Assembly: GCA_964246985.1 (NCBI GenBank)
Contig: CAXTSE010000007.1
Span: 1 to 64,000, forward strand
Direction of reading: 5' to 3'
From: CAXTSE01 sp964246985
GTDB lineage: Bacteria > Actinomycetota > Actinomycetes > Actinomycetales > Microbacteriaceae
Length of the DNA: 64,000 bases
Shown here: in pieces, positions 35,477-44,383 of the stretch
Position numbering within the stretch: the first letter of the stretch is position 1
Layout of the letters: every line of letters begins with the position of its first letter
Program-made: the position numbers and the translations under genes
The notes under the pieces: generated by a model
Seen by the model: the letters and a program-made list of their open reading frames with translations, nothing else
What the model was told of the DNA's origin: nothing
The model's database searches: none

Positions 35477-36310
35477 TCAATGGCCGGTCGTGTCGGCGTC
35501 GACTCCGGAGTCTGCGCCCTGCGACAGGGTCGCGAGGATGCGCAGGTCGGTGTCGCTCAGCTCGAAATCGAAGATCTCGGCGTTCTCGGCCATGCGCGCC
35601 GGGTTCGACGTCTTCGGCGTGACGATCAGACCGTTCTGCACGTGCCAGCGCAGCACGATCTGGGCGGGCGTCCTGCCGTGCACCTCGGCCAGCTCGACGA
35701 CGGCCGGAGCGTCGGTCACGTGCGCGCCCGACCCGCCGAGCGGCGACCACGACGACGTGCGGATGCCGTGCGCGTCACCGTAGGCACGTTGCGCCTCACG
35801 CGGTACGAACGGCGACAGCTGGATCTGGTTGACCGCCGGCACCGTGGACGTCTCGGCCGCCAGGACCTCGAGGTGGGCCGCCGTGAAGTTCGAGACGCCG
35901 ATCGCCCGTGCCCGCCCGTCGGCGTGCAGCGTCTCGAACGTCCGCCACGTCGACACGAACTGCCCGCGCTGCGGCAGGGGCCAGTGGATGAGCAGCAGAT
36001 CCACGTAGTCGAGCCTCATCCGATCGAGGGCGGCCTCGAGCCCGCCGACGGCCCGGTCGTCGCCCTGGAACTCGCCGTCGAGCTTCGTCGTCACGAACAG
36101 CTCGTCGCGCGGAATGCCCGATCGCCGCATCCCCTCGGCGACACCCGCCTCGTTGCCGTACTTGGTGGCCGTGTCGAAGTGCCGGTACCCCACCTCCGCG
36201 GCGGCGGCCACCGCATCCGCTGCCTCGACATCGTCGAGCGGCCACGTGCCGAGCCCCAGCTGCGGGATCGAGGTGCCGGAGTTCAGCGTGAGGGAGGGGA
36301 TCGAGGTCAT
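35477..36310 (-). CDS. Aldo/keto reductase
   Basis: A 277-residue NADPH-dependent aldo/keto reductase with the TIM-barrel tetrad: Asp and Tyr in FDTATKYGNEAG, Lys in VTTKLDGEF, His in LLIHWPLP; cofactor-binding region SNPARMAENAEIFDF. It reduces aldehydes such as 2,5-diketogluconate-like or methylglyoxal-type compounds; the exact substrate is unknown. The ATG at 36310 overlaps the putA stop by 4 bases, so it is translated with PutA. It may detoxify semialdehyde or glyoxal by-products, but that is speculation. Confidence 0.9.
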   Translation of the reverse strand: MTSIPSLTLNSGTSIPQLGLGTWPLDDVEAADAVAAAAEVGYRHFDTATKYGNEAGVAEGMRRSGIPRDELFVTTKLDGEFQGDDRAVGGLEAALDRMRLDYVDLLLIHWPLPQRGQFVSTWRTFETLHADGRARAIGVSNFTAAHLEVLAAETSTVPAVNQIQLSPFVPREAQRAYGDAHGIRTSSWSPLGGSGAHVTDAPAVVELAEVHGRTPAQIVLRWHVQNGLIVTPKTSNPARMAENAEIFDFELSDTDLRILATLSQGADSGVDADTTGH

Positions 36311-39300
36311 ACCGCCAGGCTAGCCATCGCGCGATCCGGGTTGCCGAAGCGGTGCGCGGTGATCGAGACCGCCTGCTCGCGCAGGAACGGCAGCATCTCG
36401 ACGCGACCCGCGCCCGTCACCGGCCCGGCCCACACCGCGACGTCGGGCGCTCCCCCGACGGCGGTGGCGACCGACAGCGCCGAGCCCCCGACGAGGCGGA
36501 TGCGCGCCGGCTTCTCCGACGCGATGCGGGTCAGCCACGCGTCGTCGCTCTCGATGGTGATGGAGCGGATCGGCAGCACCGCATCCTCGAGGGCGTTCGG
36601 CTTTGCGACGAGCGCGAGCACCCCGCTCGGCAGCGGCACCGCCGAGCTGACCCGCACCTCCGCACGAGCGCGCACCCCGGCGGCCAGGACCCGGACCAGC
36701 GCCGCGACATCGCCGTCGGAGGCGAGGCGCACGGTCACGGCGGCGGGCCGGTACCGGAAGACGTTGCGCTCCACGCCGAGGTCGGACACGTCGCGCGAGA
36801 CGCCGAACTCGGCGTCCCACGCCCGCTGGTCGCTCAGCGCCCCCGCGCGCACGCGGTCGAAGTCCTCGAACGCGAGAGCCGGCTGGCAGGCCTCGATGAA
36901 CGCCGCGACCCGTGCGTCGAGCGCCTCGAGACCGATGTCTCCGCTGGTCGGCACCTCGACGGGCCGCCACGATCCGAGCGCGAACAGGGTGTTCGGCCCG
37001 CCCGCCTTCGTTCCCGCGCCCACCGACGAGCGCTTCCAGCCCCCGAACGGCTGTCGCCGCACGATCGCGCCGGTGATCGGCCTGTTGACGTACAGGTTGC
37101 CCGCCTGCACCCCGTCGAGCCAGCGTTCGACCTCGGCGGGATCGAGCGAGTGGATGCCGGCCGTCAGCCCGTAGTCGACGGCGTTCTGCAGGGCGAGGGC
37201 CTCTTCGAGAGTCTCGGCCGTCATGATGCCGAGCACCGGACCGAAGTACTCGGTCAGGTGGAACTCGCTGCCCGCGACGACCCCGTCGCGCACGCCGGGC
37301 GACCACAGGCGGTCGGTGCCGTCGAGCTGCCGCGGCTTCACGAGCCAGCTCTCGCCGTCGGCGAGGGTGGTCATGCCGCGCGCCAGCTTGCCCGCGAGCG
37401 GCTCGACGATCGGCCCCATCTGCGTGGCGGGATCCTGCGGATACCCGACGGCGAGGCTCGTGACCGCGTCCTGCAGCTGCCGACGGAACCGCTCGGACTC
37501 GCCCACCGATCCGACCAGGATCGCCAGCGACGCCGCCGAGCACTTCTGTCCCGCGTTGCCGAACGCGCTCTTCACGACGTCCGACACGGCGAGATCGAGG
37601 TCGGCGCTCGGCGTGACGATGATCGAGTTCTTGCCGCTCGTCTCGGCCAGCAGGGGCAGGTCGGATCGCCACGAGCGGAACAGCGCCGCCGTCTCGAAGC
37701 TGCCGGTGAGCACGATGCGGCCCACCTGCGGCGCGGTCACGAGCTGGCGGCCGAGCTTGCCCTCGGTCACGTCGACGAGGGTGAGCAGGTCGCGCGGCAC
37801 GCCCGCCTCCCACAGCGCCTCGGCCAGCACGGCGCCCGCGCGTCGCGCCTGCGGTGCGGGCTTGAACAGCACGGCGCTGCCCGCGGCGAGCGCCGACAGC
37901 ACGCCGCCCGCAGGGATCGACACCGGGAAGTTCCACGGCGGGGTGACGAGGGTCAGCGCCTCCGGCACGAACTCAGCGCCCTCGATCGCGGCGAGCTCAC
38001 GGGCGCGCTCGGCGTAGTAGTGCGCGAAGTCGACGGCCTCGCTGACCTCGACGTCGGCCTCGGCGATGGTCTTGCCGGTCTCCGACGCCATCACCTCGAT
38101 CAGCCGCCCGCGGAACACCGACAGCACCTCGCCGGCCCGGTTCAGCAGGTCGGCGCGCTCCGCCGCGGCTGCGCGGCCCCATGCGACCCCGGCGGCGTGG
38201 GCGGATGCGACGCGCCGTTCCAGCTCGTCCTCGCCCGACACGTGAGCGGCGTCGATGGTCGTGTTCCCCAGCTGCGACTCAGCGCTGCGGGCCAGGATCG
38301 CGCGCCCCCACTCGCGGTTCGCCGCGATGGCCGGGTCGGTGTCGGGCTCGTTGTGGAAGGCGTCGGGGGCCGACGGCAGCCCCGCGCGCAGACGGTCCTG
38401 GGTGCGGTTCGGCTGCGGCAGCTCGAGATCGAGGTCGTCGAGCGACGCGGCGAACCTGTCGCGCTCGCGAGCGAAGATCGCAGGGTCGTCGAGCTCGAAG
38501 ACGCCCGACATGAAGTTGTCGGTCGACGCGTTCTCCTCGAGGCGCCGCACCAGGTAGCTGATCGCGGCGTCGAACTCCCCCGGATGCACGACCGGCGTGT
38601 AGAGGAGCAGCCCGCCCGTGGTGGCGCGCACGGCCTCCGCCTGCGCCGTGGCCATGCCGAGCAGCATCTCGACCTCGACCTTCGGCGCCACCCCGCGGCG
38701 CTCGGCCAGCAGCCACGCGAACGCGAGGTCGAACAGGTTGTGGCCGGCGACGCCGATGCGCACCGCCTCGGTCGCCTCGGGAGTGAGGGCCCGCACGAGC
38801 ATCCGCTTGTAGTTGGTGTCGGTCAGCTGCTTCGTCGCCCAGGTCGCCACGGGCCAGTCGTGGACCGCCGCGTCGACGTGCTCCATCGCAAGGTTGGCGC
38901 CCTTGACGACGCGCACCTTGATGCCCGCTCCGCCGTGGTCGCGGCGCTTCTGCGCCCAGCCGGTGAGCGCCTGCAGGGCCGCCGTGGCATCCGGCAGGTA
39001 CGCCTGCAGCACGATGCCGGCCTCGAGGTGCTGCAGCTTCGGGTTGTCGAGGATGCGCGTGAACACAGCGATGGTCAGCTGCAGGTCGCGGTACTCCTCC
39101 ATGTCGAGGTTGATGAACTTGCGCTCGCCCGGCTTCGCCGCGGCGGCCAGCTCGTACAGCGGGGTCAGCCGCTCGACGACCCGAGCCACGGTCTCGTCGA
39201 AGCCCCACATCGACAGCTGGCTCGCGACCGACGACACCTTGATCGACACGTAGTCGACGTCGTCGCGCTGCAGCAGCTCGGTCGTGCCCCCCAGGCGGCG

Positions 39301-39789
39301 GTCGGCCTCCTTCTCGCCGAGCACCGCCTCGCCGAGGAGGTTGATGTTGAGCCGGGTGCCGTCCGAGCGGAGGTGGCGGAGGCTCCTGTCGAGCGCGCGC
39401 GGTGACGCGTCGACGACGAGGTGCGCCACCATGCGGCGCAGCACCCGGCGGGCGATGGGGATGACGATGCGCGGGAAGACGATGGCCAGCCCGCCCCCGA
39501 GGCGCACGGCGGTGCGGAGGACCCAGGGGAGGAACGCCGGGACCGCGTGCGACAGCTGCTCGAGGTTGCGGGCGGCGACGCGCAGGTCCTCGGGCCGCAT
39601 CACCTTGTCGACGAAGCCGAGGGTGAAGTCGAGGCCGCGCGGGTCCTTCAGGACCCCGGCGAGACGCTCTGCGCTCGGGTCGGGCTTGGCGCCCTCCCCC
39701 TGCGCCAGCCAGCTGCGCACGAGGGTCTCGACCTCGTCCACCGTGGGCAGCGAGGTCGGCGGAGCGGCGTCGAGGGTCTCGGATGACAT
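36307..39789 (-). CDS. putA: Bifunctional proline dehydrogenase / P5C dehydrogenase
   Basis: A 1160-residue PutA-type protein. Residues about 60-430 are a proline dehydrogenase FAD barrel (VDYVSIKVSSVASQ, MEEYRDLQLTI, RVVKGANLAMEHVD). Residues about 490-960 are an aldehyde dehydrogenase that oxidises glutamate semialdehyde to glutamate, with LVTPPWNFPVSIPAGG, LLAETSGKNSII and catalytic Cys750 in GNAGQKCSAASL. A C-terminal extension of about 200 residues follows, as in class B PutAs. There is no DNA-binding ribbon-helix-helix at the N-terminus. SD AGAGGAGA precedes the ATG. The LysR gene is divergent; ornithine aminotransferase supplies P5C. Confidence 0.93.
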   Translation of the reverse strand: MSSETLDAAPPTSLPTVDEVETLVRSWLAQGEGAKPDPSAERLAGVLKDPRGLDFTLGFVDKVMRPEDLRVAARNLEQLSHAVPAFLPWVLRTAVRLGGGLAIVFPRIVIPIARRVLRRMVAHLVVDASPRALDRSLRHLRSDGTRLNINLLGEAVLGEKEADRRLGGTTELLQRDDVDYVSIKVSSVASQLSMWGFDETVARVVERLTPLYELAAAAKPGERKFINLDMEEYRDLQLTIAVFTRILDNPKLQHLEAGIVLQAYLPDATAALQALTGWAQKRRDHGGAGIKVRVVKGANLAMEHVDAAVHDWPVATWATKQLTDTNYKRMLVRALTPEATEAVRIGVAGHNLFDLAFAWLLAERRGVAPKVEVEMLLGMATAQAEAVRATTGGLLLYTPVVHPGEFDAAISYLVRRLEENASTDNFMSGVFELDDPAIFARERDRFAASLDDLDLELPQPNRTQDRLRAGLPSAPDAFHNEPDTDPAIAANREWGRAILARSAESQLGNTTIDAAHVSGEDELERRVASAHAAGVAWGRAAAAERADLLNRAGEVLSVFRGRLIEVMASETGKTIAEADVEVSEAVDFAHYYAERARELAAIEGAEFVPEALTLVTPPWNFPVSIPAGGVLSALAAGSAVLFKPAPQARRAGAVLAEALWEAGVPRDLLTLVDVTEGKLGRQLVTAPQVGRIVLTGSFETAALFRSWRSDLPLLAETSGKNSIIVTPSADLDLAVSDVVKSAFGNAGQKCSAASLAILVGSVGESERFRRQLQDAVTSLAVGYPQDPATQMGPIVEPLAGKLARGMTTLADGESWLVKPRQLDGTDRLWSPGVRDGVVAGSEFHLTEYFGPVLGIMTAETLEEALALQNAVDYGLTAGIHSLDPAEVERWLDGVQAGNLYVNRPITGAIVRRQPFGGWKRSSVGAGTKAGGPNTLFALGSWRPVEVPTSGDIGLEALDARVAAFIEACQPALAFEDFDRVRAGALSDQRAWDAEFGVSRDVSDLGVERNVFRYRPAAVTVRLASDGDVAALVRVLAAGVRARAEVRVSSAVPLPSGVLALVAKPNALEDAVLPIRSITIESDDAWLTRIASEKPARIRLVGGSALSVATAVGGAPDVAVWAGPVTGAGRVEMLPFLREQAVSITAHRFGNPDRAMASLAV

Positions 39790-39847
39790 GGGTCAAGTCT
39801 CCTCTCTCAGCAAGCGTCGGCGAAAGCGACGGTTTCCGCACGGTATC

Positions 39848-39864
39848 GTTCGGTTCTACCGAAC
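39848..39864. promoter_or_regulatory. Inverted repeat between putA and LysR gene
   Basis: GTTCGGT-TCT-ACCGAAC is a perfect 7-bp inverted repeat in the divergent region. A LysR-protein binding site is likely, as LysR sites usually lie between the regulator gene and its divergent target. Confidence 0.5.
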
Positions 39865-39890
39865 AGTGACTCGACGATCGGGGAGGTGCC

Positions 39891-40812
39891 GTGCTCGACC
39901 TGCGACGGCTCGTGCTGCTGCGCGAGCTGCAGCGCCGCGGCACGATCGCGGCCGTCGCCGCCGCGCTCTCGTACAGCCCGTCCTCCGTCTCGCAGCAGCT
40001 CTCGCTGCTCGAGGACGAGGCGGGCGTGCCGCTGCTGCTCAGGTCGGGGCGCCGCCTGCGCCTCACCCCCGCCGCCGAGACGCTCGTGCGGCACACCCAC
40101 GCGCTGCTCGACGGCATGGAGGCCCTCGAGGCGTCGCTGGCGGATCACGGGGCCGTCAGCGGCACGGTGCGTCTTGCGGTCTTCCAGTCCGCCGCGCTCG
40201 GCATCGTCCCCGAGGCGCTCACGCTCTTCGCGACGGACCACCCCGACCTCCGCATCGAGATCACCCAGCGCGAACCCGAGAGCGCGCTCGCCGCGGTCTG
40301 GGCTCGCGAGTTCGACCTGGTGATCGCCGAGCAGTACCCCGGCCACGCCGCGCCCCTCACCCATGAGCTCGACCGCGAGCCGCTCTGCGGGGACGAGATC
40401 CGCCTCGGGGCGTCGGATCCGGAGATCGCCGCGCTCGCCGACGCGCGCGCCGCCGCCTGGGTCATGGAGCCTCGCGGCACGGCGTCGCGGCACTGGGCCG
40501 AGCAGCTGTGCCGGGTCGCGGGGTTCGAACCCGACGTGCGGTTCGAGACCGCCGACCTGCAGGCGCATATCCGGCTCGTCGAGTCGGGACACGCGGTCGC
40601 GCTCCTGCCCGACCTGGTCTGAGTATTTGAAAAAGTNNNNNNNNNNCCTGGTCTGGGGAGGGGCTGCGCCGCGCGTCAGCCTCGTCGACCTGCCGGGCGC
40701 CCCGCGCCGCGAGGTGTTCACGGCCGCGCGTGCGGCATCCGCCGGGGACGCCTCCCTCACGGCCTGCCGCGCGGTGCTCGCCCGCGCGGTCGAGCGGCTC
40801 GGGCTCGCCTAG
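39891..40812 (+). CDS. LysR-family regulator, interrupted by assembly gap
   Basis: The N-terminal helix-turn-helix (LVLLRELQRRGTIAAVAAALSY, seen in two parts at residues 5-40) and most of the effector domain are intact to residue 243 (ALLPDLV). There the frame runs into TGA at 40621, followed by 15 foreign-looking bases and 10 Ns. Downstream 40654-40812 continues in the same sense with GGAAPRVSLVDLPG to a normal stop. Removing the insert restores an uninterrupted protein of about 295 residues, normal for LysR. GGGAGG precedes the GTG. It is divergent from putA and probably regulates it. This is not a true pseudogene. Confidence 0.82.
40613..40655. other. Scaffold gap with duplicated 9-mer and foreign bases
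   Basis: Ns occupy 40637-40646. CCTGGTCTG occurs at both 40613-40621 and 40647-40655, so the two contigs overlap, and the 15 AT-rich bases 40622-40636 match neither side. The true genome probably has only one copy of CCTGGTCTG and no stop codon. Confidence 0.85.
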
Positions 40813-40847
40813 ACCTGCTCGTTGACGTGTCACACAGCATGATTCGC

Positions 40848-40853
40848 TACCAT
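40848..40853 (+). promoter_or_regulatory. -10 hexamer TACCAT of MarR gene, leaderless
   Basis: TACCAT is 6 nt before the ATG at 40860. A TTGACG at 40822-40827 is 20 nt upstream of it, longer than ideal. Confidence 0.4.
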
Positions 40854-40859
40854 GAGCGG

Positions 40860-41366
40860 ATGCCGACGACGGAGACGAGCGAGCGCGACTGGGCTCTCTG
40901 GCGCGACTTCGTGGGAATGCATCAGCAGCTCGCCCGCGAGCTCGATCGTCAGCTGCAGCGCGACGCCGGCATCTCGCAGGCCGACTACGGCGTGCTGATC
41001 GTGCTGTCCGAGGCTCCCGACCTCCGTCTGCGCACCGGAGAGCTGGCCGAGCTGCTCGGCTGGGAGAAGAGCCGCGTCTCGCATCAGGTGACCCGCATGG
41101 AGGCCCGCGGCCTGCTCGAGCGCACCGAGTGCGACACAGACGGCCGCGGCACCTGGATCGAGCTCACGGCCGACGGGCGTCGCACCCTGCTGAGCGCGAC
41201 CGAGGGGCACTCGGAGGCGATCCGCGAGCTGTTCCTCGCGCAGCTGGAGCCCGGCGAGCTGGAGGCGATCGCGCATGCGTCGCGCCGCGTGCTCGACCAC
41301 ATCAACCCGGCCGCCTGCGAGCTCGCCGACGAGAAGGGCATGCTGTCGGCGCGGGCCGACGCGTGA
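40860..41366 (+). CDS. MarR-family transcriptional regulator
   Basis: A 168-residue MarR regulator: dimerisation helix at the N-terminus (WRDFVGMHQQLARELDRQL), winged helix (LRLRTGELAELLGWEKSRVS, HQVTRMEARGLLERTECDTD) and the wing GRGTWIELTADG. The ATG at 40860 is chosen over ATG 40839 and GTG 40827 because a -10 hexamer is 6 nt before it. It overlaps the following flavoprotein gene (GTGA). It probably regulates that oxidoreductase, sensing a small aromatic or lipophilic compound. Confidence 0.87.
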   Translation: MPTTETSERDWALWRDFVGMHQQLARELDRQLQRDAGISQADYGVLIVLSEAPDLRLRTGELAELLGWEKSRVSHQVTRMEARGLLERTECDTDGRGTWIELTADGRRTLLSATEGHSEAIRELFLAQLEPGELEAIAHASRRVLDHINPAACELADEKGMLSARADA

Positions 41367-42958
41367 CCAGCACCGTCGGCACCCGCCGGGTCGATGTCGC
41401 GATCATCGGCGGCGGGCACAACGGGCTCGCCGCTGCCGCCTACCTCGCCGCCGCCGGCCGGTCGGTCACCGTGCTCGAGCGACTCGATACGTTCGGCGGC
41501 GCCGCCGTCTCCGCTCCCGCCTTCGCCGGCATCGACGCCCGGCTCTCGCGCTACTCGTATCTCGTCAGCCTCCTGCCGCAGCGCGTCATCCGCGACCTGA
41601 AGCTCGACATCCGCCTCGCCCGTCGGCGCTACTCGTCGTACACGCCGTTGCCCGGCACCGACACCGGCCTGCTCATCGACACGGGCGACCCCGCGGCCAG
41701 CGCCGCCTCGTTCGACGCCATCGGCGCGTCAGCGGATGCGGCCGCCTGGCAGCGCTTCTACGCGGGCACCGAGCGGGTCGCCCGCGCCCTCTTCCCGAGC
41801 GTCGTCGAGCCGCTGCCGACTCGCGCCGAGGCGCGGCGCCTGCTCGGGGACGACGCCGAGGCGCGTGCGCTGTGGGACGACCTCATCGAGCAGCCGATCG
41901 GCCACGTCATCGAGCGGGAGTTCGCGCACGACCTGGTACGCGGCGTCGTGCTGACGGATGCGCTCATCGGCACGTTCGCGCCCGCCGACGACCCGACGCT
42001 GGTCGCCAATCGGTGCTTCCTCTACCACGTCATCGGCGGCGGAACGGGAGACTGGGACGTGCCGATCGGCGGAATGGGCGCCGTGAGCGGAGCGCTCTGG
42101 CGGGCGGCCGTCGATGCCGGCGCGACCCTCGAGCGCGGCGCCGAGGTCACCTCGCTCACCCCCGACGGGGAGCTCGTCTACCGGCAGGGCGATGCCGAGC
42201 ACCGGCTGGCGGCGGGGACCGTGCTCGCCAACCTGGCGCCCTACGAGCTCGCGCGGCTGCTCCGCACTGGAGGAAGCAGCGCGACACCGCCCGCGAAGCC
42301 CGAGGGCGCGCAGGTGAAGGTCAACCTGCTCCTGTCTCGGCTTCCACGGCTGCGGGACGCGTCGCTCGATCCCGCGGCGGCGTTCGGCGGCACCTTCCAC
42401 GCCAACGAGGGCTGGGACGCGCTCGACGCGGCGTACCGTGCGGCGGATGCGGGCCGCATCCCGAGCCCCCTCCCGGTCGAGATCTACTGCCACTCGCTCA
42501 CCGATCCGTCGATCCTGTCGCCCGAGCTCCGGGCCGCCGGGGCGCAGACGCTGACGGTGTTCGGGCTGCACACGCCCGACCGGCTCATCACAGAGGCGAC
42601 GAACGACGCGCGCCGCGCCGAGCTGCAGGACGCCGTGTTCGCCTCCCTCGACGCCCTGCTCGCGGAGCCCCTGGCCGACGTGCTCCTCACCGACGCCGAC
42701 GGCCGACCCTGCGTTGAGACCAAGACCACACTCGACATCGAGCACGCCCTCGCCATGCCGGGCGGCAGCATCTTCCACGGGCCGCTGTCGTGGCCCTTCG
42801 CCGACGACGACGCGCCCCTGGCCACGCCCGCCGAGCGGTGGGGCGTCGCGACCGCGCACGAGCGCATCCTGCTCTGCGGTTCGGGCGCCCATCGCGGCGG
42901 CGCCGTCAGCGCCCTCGGCGGCCACGACGCCGCGATGGCGGTGCTCGAGGCGGGTTGA
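41363..42958 (+). CDS. FAD-dependent phytoene-desaturase-like oxidoreductase
   Basis: A 531-residue flavin amine-oxidase/phytoene-desaturase fold protein (PYROXD2-like). The Rossmann motif VAIIGGGHNGLAAAAYLAAAG with VLERLDTFGGAAVS covers residues 12-50; the C-terminal FAD-contact stretch is LCGSGAHRGGAVSALGGHDAA. No carotenoid genes are near, so carotenoid desaturation is unlikely. The reaction is unknown. The GTG start overlaps the MarR stop (GTGA); the two are co-translated. Confidence 0.83.
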   Translation: MTSTVGTRRVDVAIIGGGHNGLAAAAYLAAAGRSVTVLERLDTFGGAAVSAPAFAGIDARLSRYSYLVSLLPQRVIRDLKLDIRLARRRYSSYTPLPGTDTGLLIDTGDPAASAASFDAIGASADAAAWQRFYAGTERVARALFPSVVEPLPTRAEARRLLGDDAEARALWDDLIEQPIGHVIEREFAHDLVRGVVLTDALIGTFAPADDPTLVANRCFLYHVIGGGTGDWDVPIGGMGAVSGALWRAAVDAGATLERGAEVTSLTPDGELVYRQGDAEHRLAAGTVLANLAPYELARLLRTGGSSATPPAKPEGAQVKVNLLLSRLPRLRDASLDPAAAFGGTFHANEGWDALDAAYRAADAGRIPSPLPVEIYCHSLTDPSILSPELRAAGAQTLTVFGLHTPDRLITEATNDARRAELQDAVFASLDALLAEPLADVLLTDADGRPCVETKTTLDIEHALAMPGGSIFHGPLSWPFADDDAPLATPAERWGVATAHERILLCGSGAHRGGAVSALGGHDAAMAVLEAG

Positions 42959-43005
42959 CCGTCACCCCTGTCGCACCGACGGGGGCACTCCGTACGCTGG
43001 GGCGC

Positions 43006-44355
43006 ATGACCGACTTCAGCGCGCTCGGAGCGCGCATCTCCGGCACCGTGCTGCAGCCCGACGACGACGGCTTCGCGGCCGCGGCCAGCGGCTTCAACAC
43101 CGCCGCCGTGCACTCCGTCGCGGCGGTCGTCACCCCCACGACGTCGCACGACATCGCCGAGACCATCCGCTTCGCGCGGGCCGAGGGGCTGTCGGTGCGC
43201 ACGCAGGCGACCGGTCACGGCAACCCCGTCTACCGCGACGGCATCCTGGTGTCGATGACATCGCTCACCGACGTGTCGATCGACGACGAGGCGCGCACCG
43301 CGACCTTCGGAGGCGGCACCCGCTGGGGCGCGATCATCGCGGCCGCCGCAGAGCACGGGCTCGCTCCGGTCACCGGGTCCTCGACCACCGTCGGGGCGGT
43401 CGGCTTCCTCCTCGGCGGAGGCATGGGACCGCTCGCGCGGAGCCACGGCTTCGGCTCCGACTACCTGCGCTCGCTCACGGTCGTGACCGGCGCGGGCGAC
43501 GTGGTCACCGCATCCGCCGACGACCATGACGACCTGTTCTGGGCGCTGCGCGGCGGCAAGGGCGGACTCGGGATCGTCGTCGAGGCGACCGTCGCCCTCG
43601 TCGAGCTCCCCGCGCTCTATGCCGGCACCCTGTTCTTCGACATCGCCGACGCGAAGCGGGCGCTCGACGGCTGGATCGCCTGGCAGCCGTCGGCCGACGA
43701 GCGCATCAGCACCAGCGCGCTCATCGCCCGCTTCCCGGACGTCGAGCAGGTGCCCCCGCCGCTGCGCGGGCGCCACCTGCTCGCGCTGCGCGTCGCCGCG
43801 CCGGTCGACGCCGAGCAGGGCACCGCGCTCACCGCGCCGTTGCGCGACCTGGCACCGGTGTACCTCGACACCGTCGAGGTCATGCCGATCGGCGAGGTGG
43901 GGCGCATCCACAACGACCCGACCGAGCCCGGCGCCGGCTGGGGCTTCGGCTTCGGCCTGTCGCCGCTCGACGCGGGGTTCACCGACGCGATCCTGTCGCA
44001 ATTCGGCGCCGATGCGGCACTGCCGTTCGTCGCCGTCGAGATCCGGCACTGGGGTGGGGCCATGGCCGTCGACGTGCCCAAGGGCAGCGCGGTCGGCGGC
44101 CGCGAGCTGACGGGCGGGCTGCACGTGGTCGGGGTGCCCGATCCGTCGCTCTTCGAGACGGTGCTGCCCGCGGCCGCCGAGGGGGTGCGCGATGTGCTCG
44201 CTCCCTGGATCGCGCCGACCACCACGATCAACTACGTCGACGACCCCACCGACCTCGTCGAGTTCACGAAGGCCTGGCCCGACGACACCCGGCTGCGTCT
44301 GGCGCGCGAGCGGGCGCAGTACGACCCCGACCACGTGCTGCCCTTCGGACCCTGA
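43006..44355 (+). CDS. FAD-binding oxidoreductase (berberine-bridge-enzyme-like)
   Basis: A 449-residue PCMH-type flavoprotein with a C-terminal BBE segment (NYVDDPTDL then RAQYDPDHVLPF), as in 6-hydroxynicotine oxidase and berberine-bridge-like enzymes. The FAD-binding region has TQATGHGNPVYRDG, FGGGTRWG, GSSTTVGAVGFLLGGGMGPL and RSLTVVTGAGDV. The His of HGNP could bind FAD covalently. It likely oxidises a sugar or amine with oxygen, making peroxide; the substrate is unknown. Monocistronic or weakly linked, 47 nt after the upstream flavoprotein. A TACGCT hexamer lies 7 nt before the ATG. Confidence 0.85.
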   Translation: MTDFSALGARISGTVLQPDDDGFAAAASGFNTAAVHSVAAVVTPTTSHDIAETIRFARAEGLSVRTQATGHGNPVYRDGILVSMTSLTDVSIDDEARTATFGGGTRWGAIIAAAAEHGLAPVTGSSTTVGAVGFLLGGGMGPLARSHGFGSDYLRSLTVVTGAGDVVTASADDHDDLFWALRGGKGGLGIVVEATVALVELPALYAGTLFFDIADAKRALDGWIAWQPSADERISTSALIARFPDVEQVPPPLRGRHLLALRVAAPVDAEQGTALTAPLRDLAPVYLDTVEVMPIGEVGRIHNDPTEPGAGWGFGFGLSPLDAGFTDAILSQFGADAALPFVAVEIRHWGGAMAVDVPKGSAVGGRELTGGLHVVGVPDPSLFETVLPAAAEGVRDVLAPWIAPTTTINYVDDPTDLVEFTKAWPDDTRLRLARERAQYDPDHVLPFGP

Positions 44356-44383
44356 GCTTCCCGGTCACCCCGATCGGGGCGGT

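Noticed and set aside
36352..39405. About 1000-codon open frame opposite putA
   Set aside because: Antisense shadow in high-GC DNA; the minus strand encodes full PRODH and ALDH domains.
39891..40621. LysR gene as a real pseudogene with premature stop
   Set aside because: The stop falls in a scaffold join with a duplicated 9-mer; collapsing it restores a full-length frame.
40363..40812. Independent plus-strand gene spanning the Ns
   Set aside because: Upstream of the Ns it is an off-frame reading of the LysR gene, and only the part after the gap is real (LysR C-terminus).
41363..42958. Carotenoid phytoene desaturase
   Set aside because: No crtB/crtE or other carotenoid genes within the window; sequence fits the broader PYROXD2-like group.
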